Source of the DNA: Pontibacillus salipaludis
GTDB lineage: Bacteria; Bacillota; Bacilli; Bacillales; BH030062
DNA length: 64,000 nt
Direction: 5' to 3'
NCBI RefSeq assembly: GCF_014642405.1
Contig: NZ_BMIN01000003.1
Span: forward strand, 1-64,000
In this document: positions 35,777 through 45,127 of the stretch, piece by piece
Layout: every line of letters begins with the position of its first letter
How positions within the stretch are numbered: the stretch's first letter is position 1
Notes under the pieces: generated by a model
The model's database searches: none
What the model was told of the DNA's origin: nothing
The model's input: the letters and a program-made list of their open reading frames with translations, nothing else
Position numbers and translations under genes: made by a program

Positions 35777-36385
35777 ATGGCAGGCAATCGAGAGTTTTTT
35801 TATCGCAGGTTACATTCATTACTAGGGGTTATTCCAGTTGGGGTGTTCTTAATCCAACACTTAGTTGTGAACCATTTCGCAACAAGAGGGGAACAAGCGT
35901 TTAACGATGCGGCTCACTTTATGGAGAGTCTTCCATTCCGCATTGTATTAGAGCTATTCATTATCTTCATTCCTCTTTACTTCCATGCCATTTACGGGGT
36001 TTATATTGCCTTTACGTCTAAAAATAACGTAAATCAATATAGTTATTTCCGTAACTGGATGTTTTATTTACAGCGTATTTCCGGGGTTATTACGCTAATC
36101 TTTGTTACGTGGCACGTATGGGAGACAAGAATTCAAGCTGCTCTAGGAGAAGAAGTAAACTTTTCCATGATGGCAGATATATTAGCTAATCCGTTTATGG
36201 TTGTTTTCTACATAATCGGTGTTGTTTCGACAACATTCCACTTTGCGAATGGGTTATGGTCGTTCTTAGTAAGTTGGGGGATTACTATGTCTCCACGTTC
36301 ACAGCGTATTTCTACTTATGTAACATTGGCGATTTTTGTCGCATTAAGTTATGTAGGGGTAGCAGCTATCCTAGCGTTTATTTAA
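35777..36385 (+). CDS. sdhC: succinate dehydrogenase cytochrome b558 subunit
   Basis: The 202-residue membrane anchor of complex II, binding two haems b and the menaquinone site. Five hydrophobic helices are visible, with haem-ligand histidines likely in QHLVVNHF, YFHAIYG, VTWHVWE and FHFANGL, matching B. subtilis SdhC. It is first in sdhCAB, after a long leader with a GAGGGGGG ribosome site. Confidence 0.95.
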   Translation: MAGNREFFYRRLHSLLGVIPVGVFLIQHLVVNHFATRGEQAFNDAAHFMESLPFRIVLELFIIFIPLYFHAIYGVYIAFTSKNNVNQYSYFRNWMFYLQRISGVITLIFVTWHVWETRIQAALGEEVNFSMMADILANPFMVVFYIIGVVSTTFHFANGLWSFLVSWGITMSPRSQRISTYVTLAIFVALSYVGVAAILAFI

Positions 36386-36440
36386 ATGCAAGTACGATAT
36401 AAACGTCTTTGAAAGAATTTAAGGGAGTGAGCATTAAAAA

Positions 36441-38201
36441 ATGAGTAATCAAAACATCGTAGTCGTAGGCGGGGGACTCGCCGGACTAATGGCAACAATC
36501 AAAGCCGCTGAAGCCGGTGTACACGTGGACTTGCTTTCCCTTGTACCTGTTAAGCGTTCTCACTCTGTTTGTGCGCAAGGCGGAATTAATGGTGCTGTAA
36601 ATACAAAAGGGGAAGGCGATTCTCCTTGGGAACACTTTGATGATACGGTTTACGGAGGAGACTTCCTAGCTAATCAGCCTCCAGTCAAAGCAATGTGTGA
36701 CGCAGCTCCAAGCATTATCCATATGCTGGATCGGATGGGAGTTATGTTTAACCGAACTCCTGAAGGTTTGCTAGATTTCCGTCGCTTCGGAGGTACACAA
36801 CACCACCGTACGGCTTATGCCGGTGCTACAACGGGGCAGCAGTTATTATATGCTTTAGATGAACAAGTACGCCGTCATGAGGTGGCAGGGCTTGTAACAA
36901 AATATGAAGGTTGGGAATTCTTGTCTTCGATCATCGATGACTCTGGTGTAAGTCGTGGAGTTATGGCGCAGAATCTTAACTCTCATGAAATTAAAGCCTT
37001 TAGAGCAGATGCTACTATTGTAGCTACAGGTGGACCAGGGATTATCTTTGGTAAATCTACGAACTCTGTAATCAACACAGGTTCTGCGGCATCAGCGCTT
37101 TATCAACAAGGAGCGGTTTATGCTAACGGAGAATTTATTCAAATTCATCCTACTGCAATTCCAGGTGATGATAAGTTACGCTTGATGAGTGAATCTGCAC
37201 GTGGTGAAGGTGGCCGTGTTTGGACTTATAAAGATGGTGAGCCATGGTACTTCTTAGAGGAGAAATATCCTGCCTATGGGAACCTTGTACCTCGTGATAT
37301 AGCAACACGTGAAATTTTTGACGTTTGTGTGAATCAAAAGCTTGGTATTAATGGTGAAAATATGGTTTACCTCGACCTTTCTCATAAAGATCCTAAAGAG
37401 TTAGATGTTAAGTTAGGCGGAATTATAGAAATTTACGAGAAATTTGTAGGAGATGATCCTCGTAAAGTTCCAATGAAAATATTCCCGGCTGTTCACTACT
37501 CAATGGGCGGACTTTACGTTGATTATGATCAAATGACGACCATTCCAGGTGTATTTGCTGCTGGTGAGTGCGACTTTACTCAACACGGTGGAAACCGTCT
37601 TGGAGCGAATTCACTTCTTTCTTCGATTTTTGGAGGTATGGAAGCAGGACCGAAAGCCGTTCAATATATCAGTGGACTGGATAAAACTGCAGAAGATATG
37701 TCTTCTACTTTATTTGATGATAAGCTAAAAGAAGAACAAGAGAACTTTGATGCTATTCTTAATATGAAGGGTACAGAAAATGCGTATCAAATTCATAAAG
37801 AACTTGGAGAATGGATGACAGATAACGTTACCGTAGTGCGAGAGAATGAAAAGCTTCGTAAAACGGATGAGAAAATTCAAGAGCTTCAAGAACGTTTTAA
37901 TGATATCAACATTAATGACACTACAAGATGGAGTAACCAGGGAGCTATGTTTACCCGTCAACTCCAGAACATGCTTCAATTAGCTCGTGTTATTACGATT
38001 GGCGCATTGAATCGTAATGAAAGTCGTGGAGCTCACTATAAACCTGAGTTCCCAGAACGTAATGATGAAGAGTGGCTGAAGACAACGAAAGCAAGCTATA
38101 ATCCAGAGAAGAATGCCCCGGAATTCAGCTATGAAGACGTGGATATTTCTCATATTCAACCACGTAAGAGGGACTATTCAAAAAGTAAAGGGGGTAAATA
38201 A
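36441..38201 (+). CDS. sdhA: succinate dehydrogenase flavoprotein subunit
   Basis: The 586-residue catalytic flavoprotein oxidising succinate to fumarate. It has the dinucleotide fold VVVGGGLAGLMA at the N terminus, the FAD-linking histidine in RSHSVCAQGGING (H41), the substrate motif HPTAIPGDDKL and SARGEGGRVW, and the C-terminal helical domain (RTDEK.., ESRGAHYKPEFPERND). Length matches B. subtilis SdhA (586). Confidence 0.97.
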   Translation: MSNQNIVVVGGGLAGLMATIKAAEAGVHVDLLSLVPVKRSHSVCAQGGINGAVNTKGEGDSPWEHFDDTVYGGDFLANQPPVKAMCDAAPSIIHMLDRMGVMFNRTPEGLLDFRRFGGTQHHRTAYAGATTGQQLLYALDEQVRRHEVAGLVTKYEGWEFLSSIIDDSGVSRGVMAQNLNSHEIKAFRADATIVATGGPGIIFGKSTNSVINTGSAASALYQQGAVYANGEFIQIHPTAIPGDDKLRLMSESARGEGGRVWTYKDGEPWYFLEEKYPAYGNLVPRDIATREIFDVCVNQKLGINGENMVYLDLSHKDPKELDVKLGGIIEIYEKFVGDDPRKVPMKIFPAVHYSMGGLYVDYDQMTTIPGVFAAGECDFTQHGGNRLGANSLLSSIFGGMEAGPKAVQYISGLDKTAEDMSSTLFDDKLKEEQENFDAILNMKGTENAYQIHKELGEWMTDNVTVVRENEKLRKTDEKIQELQERFNDININDTTRWSNQGAMFTRQLQNMLQLARVITIGALNRNESRGAHYKPEFPERNDEEWLKTTKASYNPEKNAPEFSYEDVDISHIQPRKRDYSKSKGGK

Positions 38202-38203
38202 AC

Positions 38204-38971
38204 ATGAGCGAAACAGAAAACATCACCTTTATAATTAAGCGTCAAGACGACCCGGAATCATCTTCTTATGAAGAAACATTCCATGTACCATATCGCCAGA
38301 ATATGAACGTAATTTCAGCACTTATGGAAATTCGTCGTAACCCTGTTAATTCAAACGGGGAAGATACAACACCTGTTTATTGGGATATGGGTTGTTTAGA
38401 GGAAGTATGTGGTGCTTGCTCCATGAAAATCAATGGGAAGCCTCGCCAGTCTTGTACAGCCCTTGTGGACCAGCTAGAACAACCAATTCGTCTGGAGCCA
38501 ATGTCTACATTCCCTGTTATGCGAGATCTTGCTGTTGATCGTAGCCGTATGTTTGATGCTCTTAAAAAGGTCAAAGCTTGGGTTCCGATCGATGGAACGC
38601 ACGACCTTGGGCCAGGGCCTCGTATGGCTGAGAACAAACGTCAATGGGCTTATGAGTTGTCCAAATGTATGACATGTGGTGTATGCTTAGAAGCATGTCC
38701 AAACGTAAATAGTAAATCAGACTTTATAGGTCCTGCTGCCATTTCTCAAGTTCGTTTATTTAACTCTCATCCAACGGGAGCTATGAATAAAAATGAACGT
38801 TTGGAGGCTTTAATGGGCGAAGGTGGACTTGCAGAGTGTGGTAACTCACAGAACTGTGTTCAGTCTTGTCCAAAAGGTATCCCATTAACAACTTCTATTG
38901 CTTCAATGAATAGAGAAACAGCCTTACATTCTTTCAAGAGCTTCTTTGGTAGTGACCACGAAGTAAACTAA
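38204..38971 (+). CDS. sdhB: succinate dehydrogenase iron-sulfur subunit
   Basis: The 255-residue iron-sulfur protein of complex II. Three cluster motifs are present: 2Fe-2S in CLEEVCGACSMKINGKPRQSC-type spacing, 4Fe-4S in CMTCGVCLEACP, and 3Fe-4S in CGNSQNCVQSCPKG. It starts two bases after the sdhA stop and ends the operon before a terminator. Confidence 0.97.
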   Translation: MSETENITFIIKRQDDPESSSYEETFHVPYRQNMNVISALMEIRRNPVNSNGEDTTPVYWDMGCLEEVCGACSMKINGKPRQSCTALVDQLEQPIRLEPMSTFPVMRDLAVDRSRMFDALKKVKAWVPIDGTHDLGPGPRMAENKRQWAYELSKCMTCGVCLEACPNVNSKSDFIGPAAISQVRLFNSHPTGAMNKNERLEALMGEGGLAECGNSQNCVQSCPKGIPLTTSIASMNRETALHSFKSFFGSDHEVN

Positions 38972-38994
38972 TTGAAATGATAAGAACGAAATCC

Positions 38995-39030
38995 AGACTC
39001 CTGCAGCTGTTCAAGTTGCAGGAGTTTGTT
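38995..39030 (+). terminator. terminator of sdhCAB
   Basis: GACTCCTGCA and TGCAGGAGTT stem followed by TGTTATGG; the T run is weak. Confidence 0.7.
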
Positions 39031-39062
39031 ATGGATTCAAGTAGATAAGAGGAGGAATTTGA

Positions 39063-39527
39063 ATGAAAAAAGTGTCGTACGTAGAAGACCCTGAAAAGTG
39101 GTTAGAAGGATTCAGTTTTTCAATAAGCACAAAGGTGCGATTCTCAGAAACAGATTTGTTTGGTCATATGAACAATACAGTTCCGTTCATCTATTTTGAA
39201 GAAGCTCGAATTGAATTTTTAAAATCTATAGATGCTTTTCAGAAAGAGTCTGATTCTTCAGGTACGATCCCAGTTGCAGCAGATCTTCAATGTGATTATC
39301 ATAAGCAAGTTTATTTTGACGACGTCTTATCAGTAGCTGTCAAAATTCATTACGTAGGAAACACGTCTTATGATCTGCATTATCTCGTTAAAAATGAGGA
39401 AGGTGCTGTTTGTTTAACAGGTAGGGGTCGAATTGTGCAGATTGATGCCGAATCAGGAAAACCTATATCGATTCCCCGGGAAATAAAAAGAGCTTATGAA
39501 AATCAAGTATCGGTTGCAAAAGGGTAA
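39063..39527 (+). CDS. ysmA: acyl-CoA thioesterase, hotdog fold (YsmA)
   Basis: A 154-residue hotdog-fold protein of the 4-hydroxybenzoyl-CoA thioesterase/YbgC group, equivalent to B. subtilis YsmA, which also sits between sdhB and gerE. The family motif is visible as RFSETDLFGHMNNTVPFIYF, where the residue before GHMNN is usually Asp but here is Phe, with the acidic residue two positions earlier (TD). Substrate is unknown; it presumably hydrolyses an acyl-CoA. Confidence 0.85.
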   Translation: MKKVSYVEDPEKWLEGFSFSISTKVRFSETDLFGHMNNTVPFIYFEEARIEFLKSIDAFQKESDSSGTIPVAADLQCDYHKQVYFDDVLSVAVKIHYVGNTSYDLHYLVKNEEGAVCLTGRGRIVQIDAESGKPISIPREIKRAYENQVSVAKG

Positions 39528-39621
39528 TTTCATTTGTATGATATTCGGTAAGGTAACTTAGGAAAATAGACCGATTTTGTCGAAGTTTATATCGGAAATT
39601 ATACATAATAGAGGGTACCCA

Positions 39622-41991
39622 ATGAAGACAAAAAAGATTTTTAGAGGAACAAAGCGTTATCTTTATCCAATCCTGTTCACGCTCCTTTCTATCTATTTAA
39701 TAATGGTTATATTAAAAACACCATATATAGGTATTGATGTAGAACAGACGGAAGGAGGACAGTGGGAGGTTTCGCATGTTGATAAGCATAGTTGGGCCGC
39801 AAACCAAGGAATAAAAGAAGGCTCCATAGTGCTGAGTGTAAATATGCAGAAACCGGCAGACTATTCTACCATTAAGACATACGAAAAAGTAGAGAAAGCA
39901 GATTCCTTAACTCTCCGACCTTTTGATGGGAAAGAGATGGAACAACTCAGTTATTCACGTATAGAAGATGAAGTAAGCTTGGACCAATGGTTATTTTACA
40001 TCATCTTTCCATCCTCATTTATGTTGATTATGCTACTCTTATCCTTGTTTATACTCTTTCATAAAAAACATGATGAATCAGGTAACAGGCTGATCTTATT
40101 CTTCTTAACAGTTGGACTTGCCTACTTATCTGCTAGTGGGTCTGCTAGAGGGGACATGATTTCAACGTTAGTGAGTACGGTTACATTACTCATGGGACCA
40201 GCGTTACTATTGCATTTTGTTGATAGTTATTTTAGAGATTTACAAAGCAGGTGGTATGCGTCTGGAGTATACAACTGGATGAAAATTGGAGCCTGTGCCG
40301 TCGTAACTTATGAAGCTTATTGTTTAGTTAATGGTTATTATCCTGACTGGTATCCTCAATTTATTTCAATATTATTTATTGCTTTCACTTGTATTGCGTT
40401 ATCTTTAATTGTTGTTGGCTATAAGCGATATAAACAAACGGTTTACGCTCCTATACTAAAATACATGCTCGTGGGTTTATTTGTATCCTTTACGCCATTT
40501 ATTCTTTTGTTTATGCTTCCAAACTATTTGTTTGGGTTTCAAATCTTGTCCGGTGAAGCGAGCGCGTTGTTTCTTATGGTCATGCCACTTACTTTTATCT
40601 ATCTTATAACAGCCAAGCGGTTATTAGATATAGATTTCGTAATGGGGCGTATTCGGTATTATGCTTATTCTTCATTTATACCCACTGTGTTAATTGTAGC
40701 ATTGGTTGGGTTTGCAATTGATTTTCCTTTTTCCATACAAGATCTTATCCAATTGGGTATTGGAATATTAATAATCATGATTGCATTTCTTTATGTAAAA
40801 GAGATTTTCAATTTTCAAATTCAAAGAAATTTATTTTCTGAGAAGAAGAATTATCACCAAAGTCTGCAACGCTTTGTTCATGAAATGAAAAAAGAACGTG
40901 ATGCGGTTGGGTTATTTAAAAGGTTGAAGCGTGAGTTACTTGATGTATTAGATTTAAAAGAAGTTTATATATTCTCTCAAAATACGATTTCAAATTATTA
41001 CTGTCTTTATCAAGAAGTTCCTCTTTCATTAATGAATGAATGTGTGGAACGGTCTAAAACAGTATTGGGGGATGTAGGTAATTTAGTGAAACTACAGGAT
41101 CATGAAGGGTACGTGCTGGTGATCGGACACACGGTCAGTAAAGTTACTTACCTCTATATCTCAGAGAAGCCAAACCGAACCCAATTGAATTTAGATGAGA
41201 GGGGATATTTGCAAACGATCTCCTATAACACGAATATTGCTCACGAAAACTTGTTGCTTATTGAAGATTTATTCCAAGAGCTACAACATGTTAAAAACGA
41301 CCGCCAGCAAAACTATCCTGCTTGGCTTTCAAGACTACTCTTCTCTTTAGCAGAAAATGAGCGTCAGCAAATTGCAATTGACCTTCATGATACTGTATTG
41401 CAAGAACAATTATATCTATACAGACAAATGGATGATTTCGTAAATCGAAAGCGTTCAATGGAGCCAGATGTAAAAAAGCAAATGTTCAGCTTTAAGGAGC
41501 AGTTATTGGATAACATTCATCTCATTCGTGAAACGTGTAACGAATTGCGGCCTCCGTTCTTAGAGGAATTAGGACTCATCCCTTCGTTACAGAACTTGAT
41601 TAACCAATATCAACTTCGCTCCAACTATACAGTTACGTTTGATTCAAGAGCATTCCAAATAGAGTTAAACAGTCAGTACGTCCTTGGGATCTATCGCATT
41701 GTGCAAGAACTATTGACGAATGCTATGAAGCACTCAAGAGCTGATAAAGTATTTATCATGTTGTATAGAGAGGGATCAGATGTAAGGTTAGTTTATGAGG
41801 ATAATGGAGTTGGAATTAATCCGAACAAACGAATAGAAACCTATTCACATATGGGGATTTCAGGGATTGAACAAAGGGTAAATGGGTTGAATGGTGAGAT
41901 CAGTATACAATCAGCTCCTAAACAAGGATTTCAAATGTACATTACATTTTTCAATGCAGCAAACCATGAAGGGGAGGAGTTATATGATTAA
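39622..41991 (+). CDS. comP: ComP-like sensor histidine kinase
   Basis: A 789-residue membrane histidine kinase from the ATG at 39622 (AGAGGG upstream). An N-terminal membrane helix, an extracellular PDZ-like segment (about 42-105, WAANQGIKEGSIVLSV) and about nine more membrane helices (about 125-400) precede a HisKA_3 box with phospho-acceptor H589 in IAIDLHDTVLQ and a HATPase_c domain (ELLTNAMKHS, EDNGVGI). This ComP layout and the overlapping comA gene support the name. No comX or comQ gene lies upstream, so its signal is unknown. Confidence 0.85.
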   Translation: MKTKKIFRGTKRYLYPILFTLLSIYLIMVILKTPYIGIDVEQTEGGQWEVSHVDKHSWAANQGIKEGSIVLSVNMQKPADYSTIKTYEKVEKADSLTLRPFDGKEMEQLSYSRIEDEVSLDQWLFYIIFPSSFMLIMLLLSLFILFHKKHDESGNRLILFFLTVGLAYLSASGSARGDMISTLVSTVTLLMGPALLLHFVDSYFRDLQSRWYASGVYNWMKIGACAVVTYEAYCLVNGYYPDWYPQFISILFIAFTCIALSLIVVGYKRYKQTVYAPILKYMLVGLFVSFTPFILLFMLPNYLFGFQILSGEASALFLMVMPLTFIYLITAKRLLDIDFVMGRIRYYAYSSFIPTVLIVALVGFAIDFPFSIQDLIQLGIGILIIMIAFLYVKEIFNFQIQRNLFSEKKNYHQSLQRFVHEMKKERDAVGLFKRLKRELLDVLDLKEVYIFSQNTISNYYCLYQEVPLSLMNECVERSKTVLGDVGNLVKLQDHEGYVLVIGHTVSKVTYLYISEKPNRTQLNLDERGYLQTISYNTNIAHENLLLIEDLFQELQHVKNDRQQNYPAWLSRLLFSLAENERQQIAIDLHDTVLQEQLYLYRQMDDFVNRKRSMEPDVKKQMFSFKEQLLDNIHLIRETCNELRPPFLEELGLIPSLQNLINQYQLRSNYTVTFDSRAFQIELNSQYVLGIYRIVQELLTNAMKHSRADKVFIMLYREGSDVRLVYEDNGVGINPNKRIETYSHMGISGIEQRVNGLNGEISIQSAPKQGFQMYITFFNAANHEGEELYD

Positions 41992-42634
41992 TGTTTTAAT
42001 CGTCGATGATCACCCGGCAGTAGGCATGGGGACAAAAGCAATGCTAGAACAAGAAGCAGATATGGAAGTCGACGTTATATCTGATAGTATGAGTGCGGAA
42101 CACAAAATTGAAGAACATGCGTATGATGTATTACTGTTAGATTTATACATGCCTGGGTTGAATGGTGTGGAGCTCGCCAAAAGGGTGAAGACATCTTATC
42201 CAGACATGAAAGTTTTGATATATACAGGGTTTGACATTAATACACATTTTAATCTTCTGGTAGAATCCAATATATCTGGTTTTGTAAGTAAAACGGCTAC
42301 CAAAGATCAACTAGTAACGGCCATACATTGCGCACTTCGGGAAGAAGTTGTTATTCCCCTTCACTTATTTAAACAGTTAAGAAGAGCTGAAGCGACGACA
42401 CAGCAAATGTCTTCCGATGGCGATGCCAGTTCGTTGTCCCTTAACGAGAAGGAACAGAAGATACTAAACGAGGTATCTAAAGGACTGACAAACAAGCATA
42501 TCGCTCAAAACCTACATATGTCTCAAAGAAGTGTGGAGTATACGTTAACCGGTATTTTTAGCAAATTAGAAGTACGTTCTCGTACAGAAGCCTTAATTCG
42601 AGCGAAAGAGCTTGGGTTAATCTCAGAGAGTTAA
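41984..42634 (+). CDS. comA: ComA-like response regulator
   Basis: A 216-residue NarL/FixJ-type response regulator. The receiver has D8-D9, phospho-acceptor D53 (LLLDLYMPG) and the conserved T and K positions; the C-terminal LuxR-type helix-turn-helix is GLTNKHIAQNLHMSQRSVEYTLTGIFSKL. DDHPAVGMGTKAML and RSVEYTLTGIF are strikingly like B. subtilis ComA, which drives competence and surfactin genes. The ATG at 41984, with GGGGAGGAG, overlaps comP by eight bases. Confidence 0.88.
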   Translation: MINVLIVDDHPAVGMGTKAMLEQEADMEVDVISDSMSAEHKIEEHAYDVLLLDLYMPGLNGVELAKRVKTSYPDMKVLIYTGFDINTHFNLLVESNISGFVSKTATKDQLVTAIHCALREEVVIPLHLFKQLRRAEATTQQMSSDGDASSLSLNEKEQKILNEVSKGLTNKHIAQNLHMSQRSVEYTLTGIFSKLEVRSRTEALIRAKELGLISES

Positions 42635-42666
42635 AAAAATAAGTAAAAAGTGGAATGTCTGTGTGG

Positions 42667-42698
42667 CACAGCTTTATCTTTTTTTTCATAGGATGTAA
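42667..42698 (+). promoter_or_regulatory. possible sigma-K promoter of gerE
   Basis: CACA (42667-42670), a 16-base spacer and CATAGGATG (42687-42695), close to the sigma-K pattern AC/CATANNNTA. gerE is sigma-K controlled in B. subtilis. Confidence 0.4.
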
Positions 42699-42755
42699 AG
42701 ACTAAATAACTACCCTTCGAACTGCAGCTCTAAGTTAGCAAGGAGGGGTTAGCGC

Positions 42756-42980
42756 TTGAAGGAAAAAGACTATAAGCCGAAGCAATTACTCACGAAACGC
42801 GAGAAGGAAGTTTTCGAATTGCTAGTACAAGACAAGACCACCAAGGATATTGCACAGGAACTCTTCATTTCAGAGAAGACTGTTCGTAATCACATTTCGA
42901 ATGCAATGCAGAAGCTGGGCGTTAAGGGGCGTTCGCAGGCTGTAATTGAGCTTCTTCGTATGGGGGAGCTTAAGCTCTAG
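42756..42980 (+). CDS. gerE: late sporulation regulator GerE
   Basis: A 74-residue stand-alone LuxR-type DNA-binding protein that regulates late mother-cell coat genes with sigma-K. The sequence TKREKEVFELLVQDKTTKDI and the recognition helix SEKTVRNHISNAMQKLGVKG are nearly identical to B. subtilis GerE (74 residues). Translation starts at TTG after a strong AAGGAGGGG site. Own terminator downstream. Confidence 0.97.
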   Translation: MKEKDYKPKQLLTKREKEVFELLVQDKTTKDIAQELFISEKTVRNHISNAMQKLGVKGRSQAVIELLRMGELKL

Positions 42981-42985
42981 ATTTC

Positions 42986-43018
42986 GCCGACTTTCTTCGG
43001 AAGGTCGGTATTTATTTT
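42986..43018 (+). terminator. terminator of gerE
   Basis: CCGACTTTC, UUCG tetraloop, GAAGGTCGG, then TATTTATTTT. Confidence 0.85.
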
Positions 43019-43143
43019 GGAATCCATTCAGCTTGTAATGGGGGAGGCCATACCTTCGTCATTCTTTTATTCTTGCAATTTCTTTCGAAAACCGTAACAA
43101 TGAACGTAGGATATTTACATTAGGACTCTCGGGAGGTAACAAG

Positions 43144-43620
43144 TTGGACAAGGTTACGACGACAGAAGTCAAGATTGCAGATGTGGAGAAGAAGTTGCGT
43201 CACATTTCTGGGATCATTAAACAAACAGGAAGAGAAATTTTAAATCACTACCCGATTACCCCTCCTCAATTCATTGCTTTACAATGGTTATTGGAATCTG
43301 GGGATATGACGATTGGTGAATTATCGAATAAAATGTACTTAGCTTGCAGTACTACGACAGATCTTATTGATCGAATGGAGAAAAATGAACTCGTAGAACG
43401 AGTGCGGAACCCGAAAGATCGACGTGTTGTCCTCATACATCTTCTTGATAAAGGCGAATCCATAATACAAGAAGTAATTGATAAGAGACAGGCATATTTA
43501 GATCAAGTTCTTCGTAGTTTTTCTAATGAGGAAGTTGATAGCTTACAAGGATTTTTACAACGTATGCATACAGAGATGATGGATGTCCAGCAGCAAGAAA
43601 AAAGCAGCAACGACGAATAG
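43144..43620 (+). CDS. ysmB: MarR family transcriptional regulator (YsmB)
   Basis: A 158-residue MarR-type winged-helix regulator, equivalent to B. subtilis YsmB, located between gerE and racE there too. The DNA-binding part reads [20 protein letters not shown] with the wing [17 protein letters not shown] (about 57-105). It starts at TTG (43144) after GGGAGGTAAC. Regulated genes and ligand are unknown. It is probably cotranscribed with racE, 11 bases downstream. Confidence 0.88.
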   Translation: MDKVTTTEVKIADVEKKLRHISGIIKQTGREILNHYPITPPQFIALQWLLESGDMTIGELSNKMYLACSTTTDLIDRMEKNELVERVRNPKDRRVVLIHLLDKGESIIQEVIDKRQAYLDQVLRSFSNEEVDSLQGFLQRMHTEMMDVQQQEKSSNDE

Positions 43621-43631
43621 AGGCGATAAAT

Positions 43632-44435
43632 TTGGACCAACCAATTGGGGTTATAGATTCAGGTGTAGGCGGATTAACTGTAGCAAAGGAGTTAATGCGC
43701 CAATTGCCAAAAGAGGAATTTGTGTATTTAGGAGATACAAAGAGATGCCCTTACGGACCGAGACCTGAGGAGGAAGTCGTTAACTTCACCTGGGAAATGG
43801 TTCGTTTTTTGCAACAAAAAAAAATTAAAATGCTAGTGATTGCATGTAATACCGCTACTGCCTTCACATTGCAACAACTTAAAGAACAATTAGACATACC
43901 GGTCATTGGTGTCATCCAACCAGGTGCACGATCAGCCATTAAAGTATCTAAGAACCTACATATAGGTATAATCGGAACAGAAGGCACAATTAAAAGTAAA
44001 GCTTATACGAATGCACTTCAACATATTAATCCTGATATTAGGGTGAATGCGCTATCTTGTCCCCCGTTTGTCCCTTTAGTAGAGCAAGGATTGTTTAAGG
44101 GAGATCAAGCGGAACACGTGGTAAGAGAGACGCTAGAACCTATGAAGAAAGCAAATCATATCGACACCTTAATACTAGGATGTACCCATTATCCTTTATT
44201 GAGAGAAACGATCCAAAAAGTGATGGGAGATGACATCACGGTTATCTCATCAGGAGACGAAACAGCTCAGGAAGTAAGTGTAATCCTGGACTATTACGGA
44301 AGGCTATACGAAGGTAATCGCCCACCACTTCATAAATTTTACACAACTGGTGATGCTAACTTATTTAGGGAAATAGCCAATACTTGGTTTGAAGAACGAA
44401 TTTCCCATGTAGGAACCATTACACTTGGTAATTAA
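43632..44435 (+). CDS. racE: glutamate racemase
   Basis: A 267-residue glutamate racemase providing D-glutamate for peptidoglycan. The two catalytic cysteines are C72 in VIACNTATA and the one in LGCTHYPLL (about 183), with the conserved DSGVGG near the start (D9) and [11 protein letters not shown] loop. Translation begins at TTG 43632 after a weak GAGGCG site, close to the ysmB stop. A strong terminator follows. Confidence 0.95.
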   Translation: MDQPIGVIDSGVGGLTVAKELMRQLPKEEFVYLGDTKRCPYGPRPEEEVVNFTWEMVRFLQQKKIKMLVIACNTATAFTLQQLKEQLDIPVIGVIQPGARSAIKVSKNLHIGIIGTEGTIKSKAYTNALQHINPDIRVNALSCPPFVPLVEQGLFKGDQAEHVVRETLEPMKKANHIDTLILGCTHYPLLRETIQKVMGDDITVISSGDETAQEVSVILDYYGRLYEGNRPPLHKFYTTGDANLFREIANTWFEERISHVGTITLGN

Positions 44436-44440
44436 ACTGT

Positions 44441-44477
44441 CAGTCTACCCTTAGAAAGGGTAGACTGATTTTTTTCT
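44441..44477 (+). terminator. terminator of racE
   Basis: CAGTCTACCC and GGGTAGACTG form a perfect 10-bp stem followed by seven T after ATT. Confidence 0.92.
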
Positions 44478-44559
44478 CTTTTAAGTTTAATATTTTATTT
44501 TATATTATGTTTCTTCAAGAAGAGAGCAGTAATAATTAAGAATCGAAGCCGAGACACTT

Positions 44560-44985
44560 TATCGTGGGTGGGTCCGTTACGTTTATTGAGTGGTAGGGGT
44601 GTCTGGGGAACGACTCGCTTTCCGCAGGCGAGCTGTCGAGCCTCCTCACTCACTTCGCTCGCTCCGGGGTCTCGTCGACCTCTTTCTCCTGCAGGAGTCT
44701 CCCCGTTCCCCAGACACCCCTTATCAGAAGTTGTACAACGTCCCCCTCAGCTCAAGCATGGAGGGGCATCAACAATACGCCCTCCTTATGTAGCATGCTA
44801 CCGTTCCCTCTGTATATGGCAAAGGTGTTTTGGGAAATTGCGAGACTCCTGCGGCAGTAAGAGCCTAGGGGAGACCCCGCAGAGAGCGTAGCGAACGAGG
44901 AGACTTCCCAGCTCGCCGCGGAAAGCGAGTAATTTCCCGAAACACCTTATTCTCAATTTGGGCAAACGGAAGCATTCACTCAACT
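44560..44985. repeat. composite palindromic repeat, copy D
   Basis: The cleanest composite copy. Module 1 (44596-44720, 125 bp) has perfect arms GGGGTGTCTGGGGAACG (44596-44612) and complement (44704-44720). Module 2 (44823-44947, 125 bp) has arms AGGTGTTTTGGGAAATT and AATTTCCCGAAACACCT. The modules point away from each other, with about 100 bp between, and module 2 keeps the intact CCTAGG. It occupies the racE-gerM gap. Confidence 0.9.
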
Positions 44986-45127
44986 TCAAGACTTCCATTT
45001 AAGCTTATATGGAAGGACGCTAAATATAAGGGGAGCCTTTTGTTTAGGTGGTCTTTCGTAATTGTTGGTCTAATTTGTTAGATAGCTCGTATATATAGTA
45101 GTACAAACCATCATAGGAGGGGAAAAC

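Noticed and set aside
39528-39621. possible comX or comQ upstream of comP
   Set aside because: Only 95 bp are present and no ORF with a C-terminal Trp-containing pheromone can be read.
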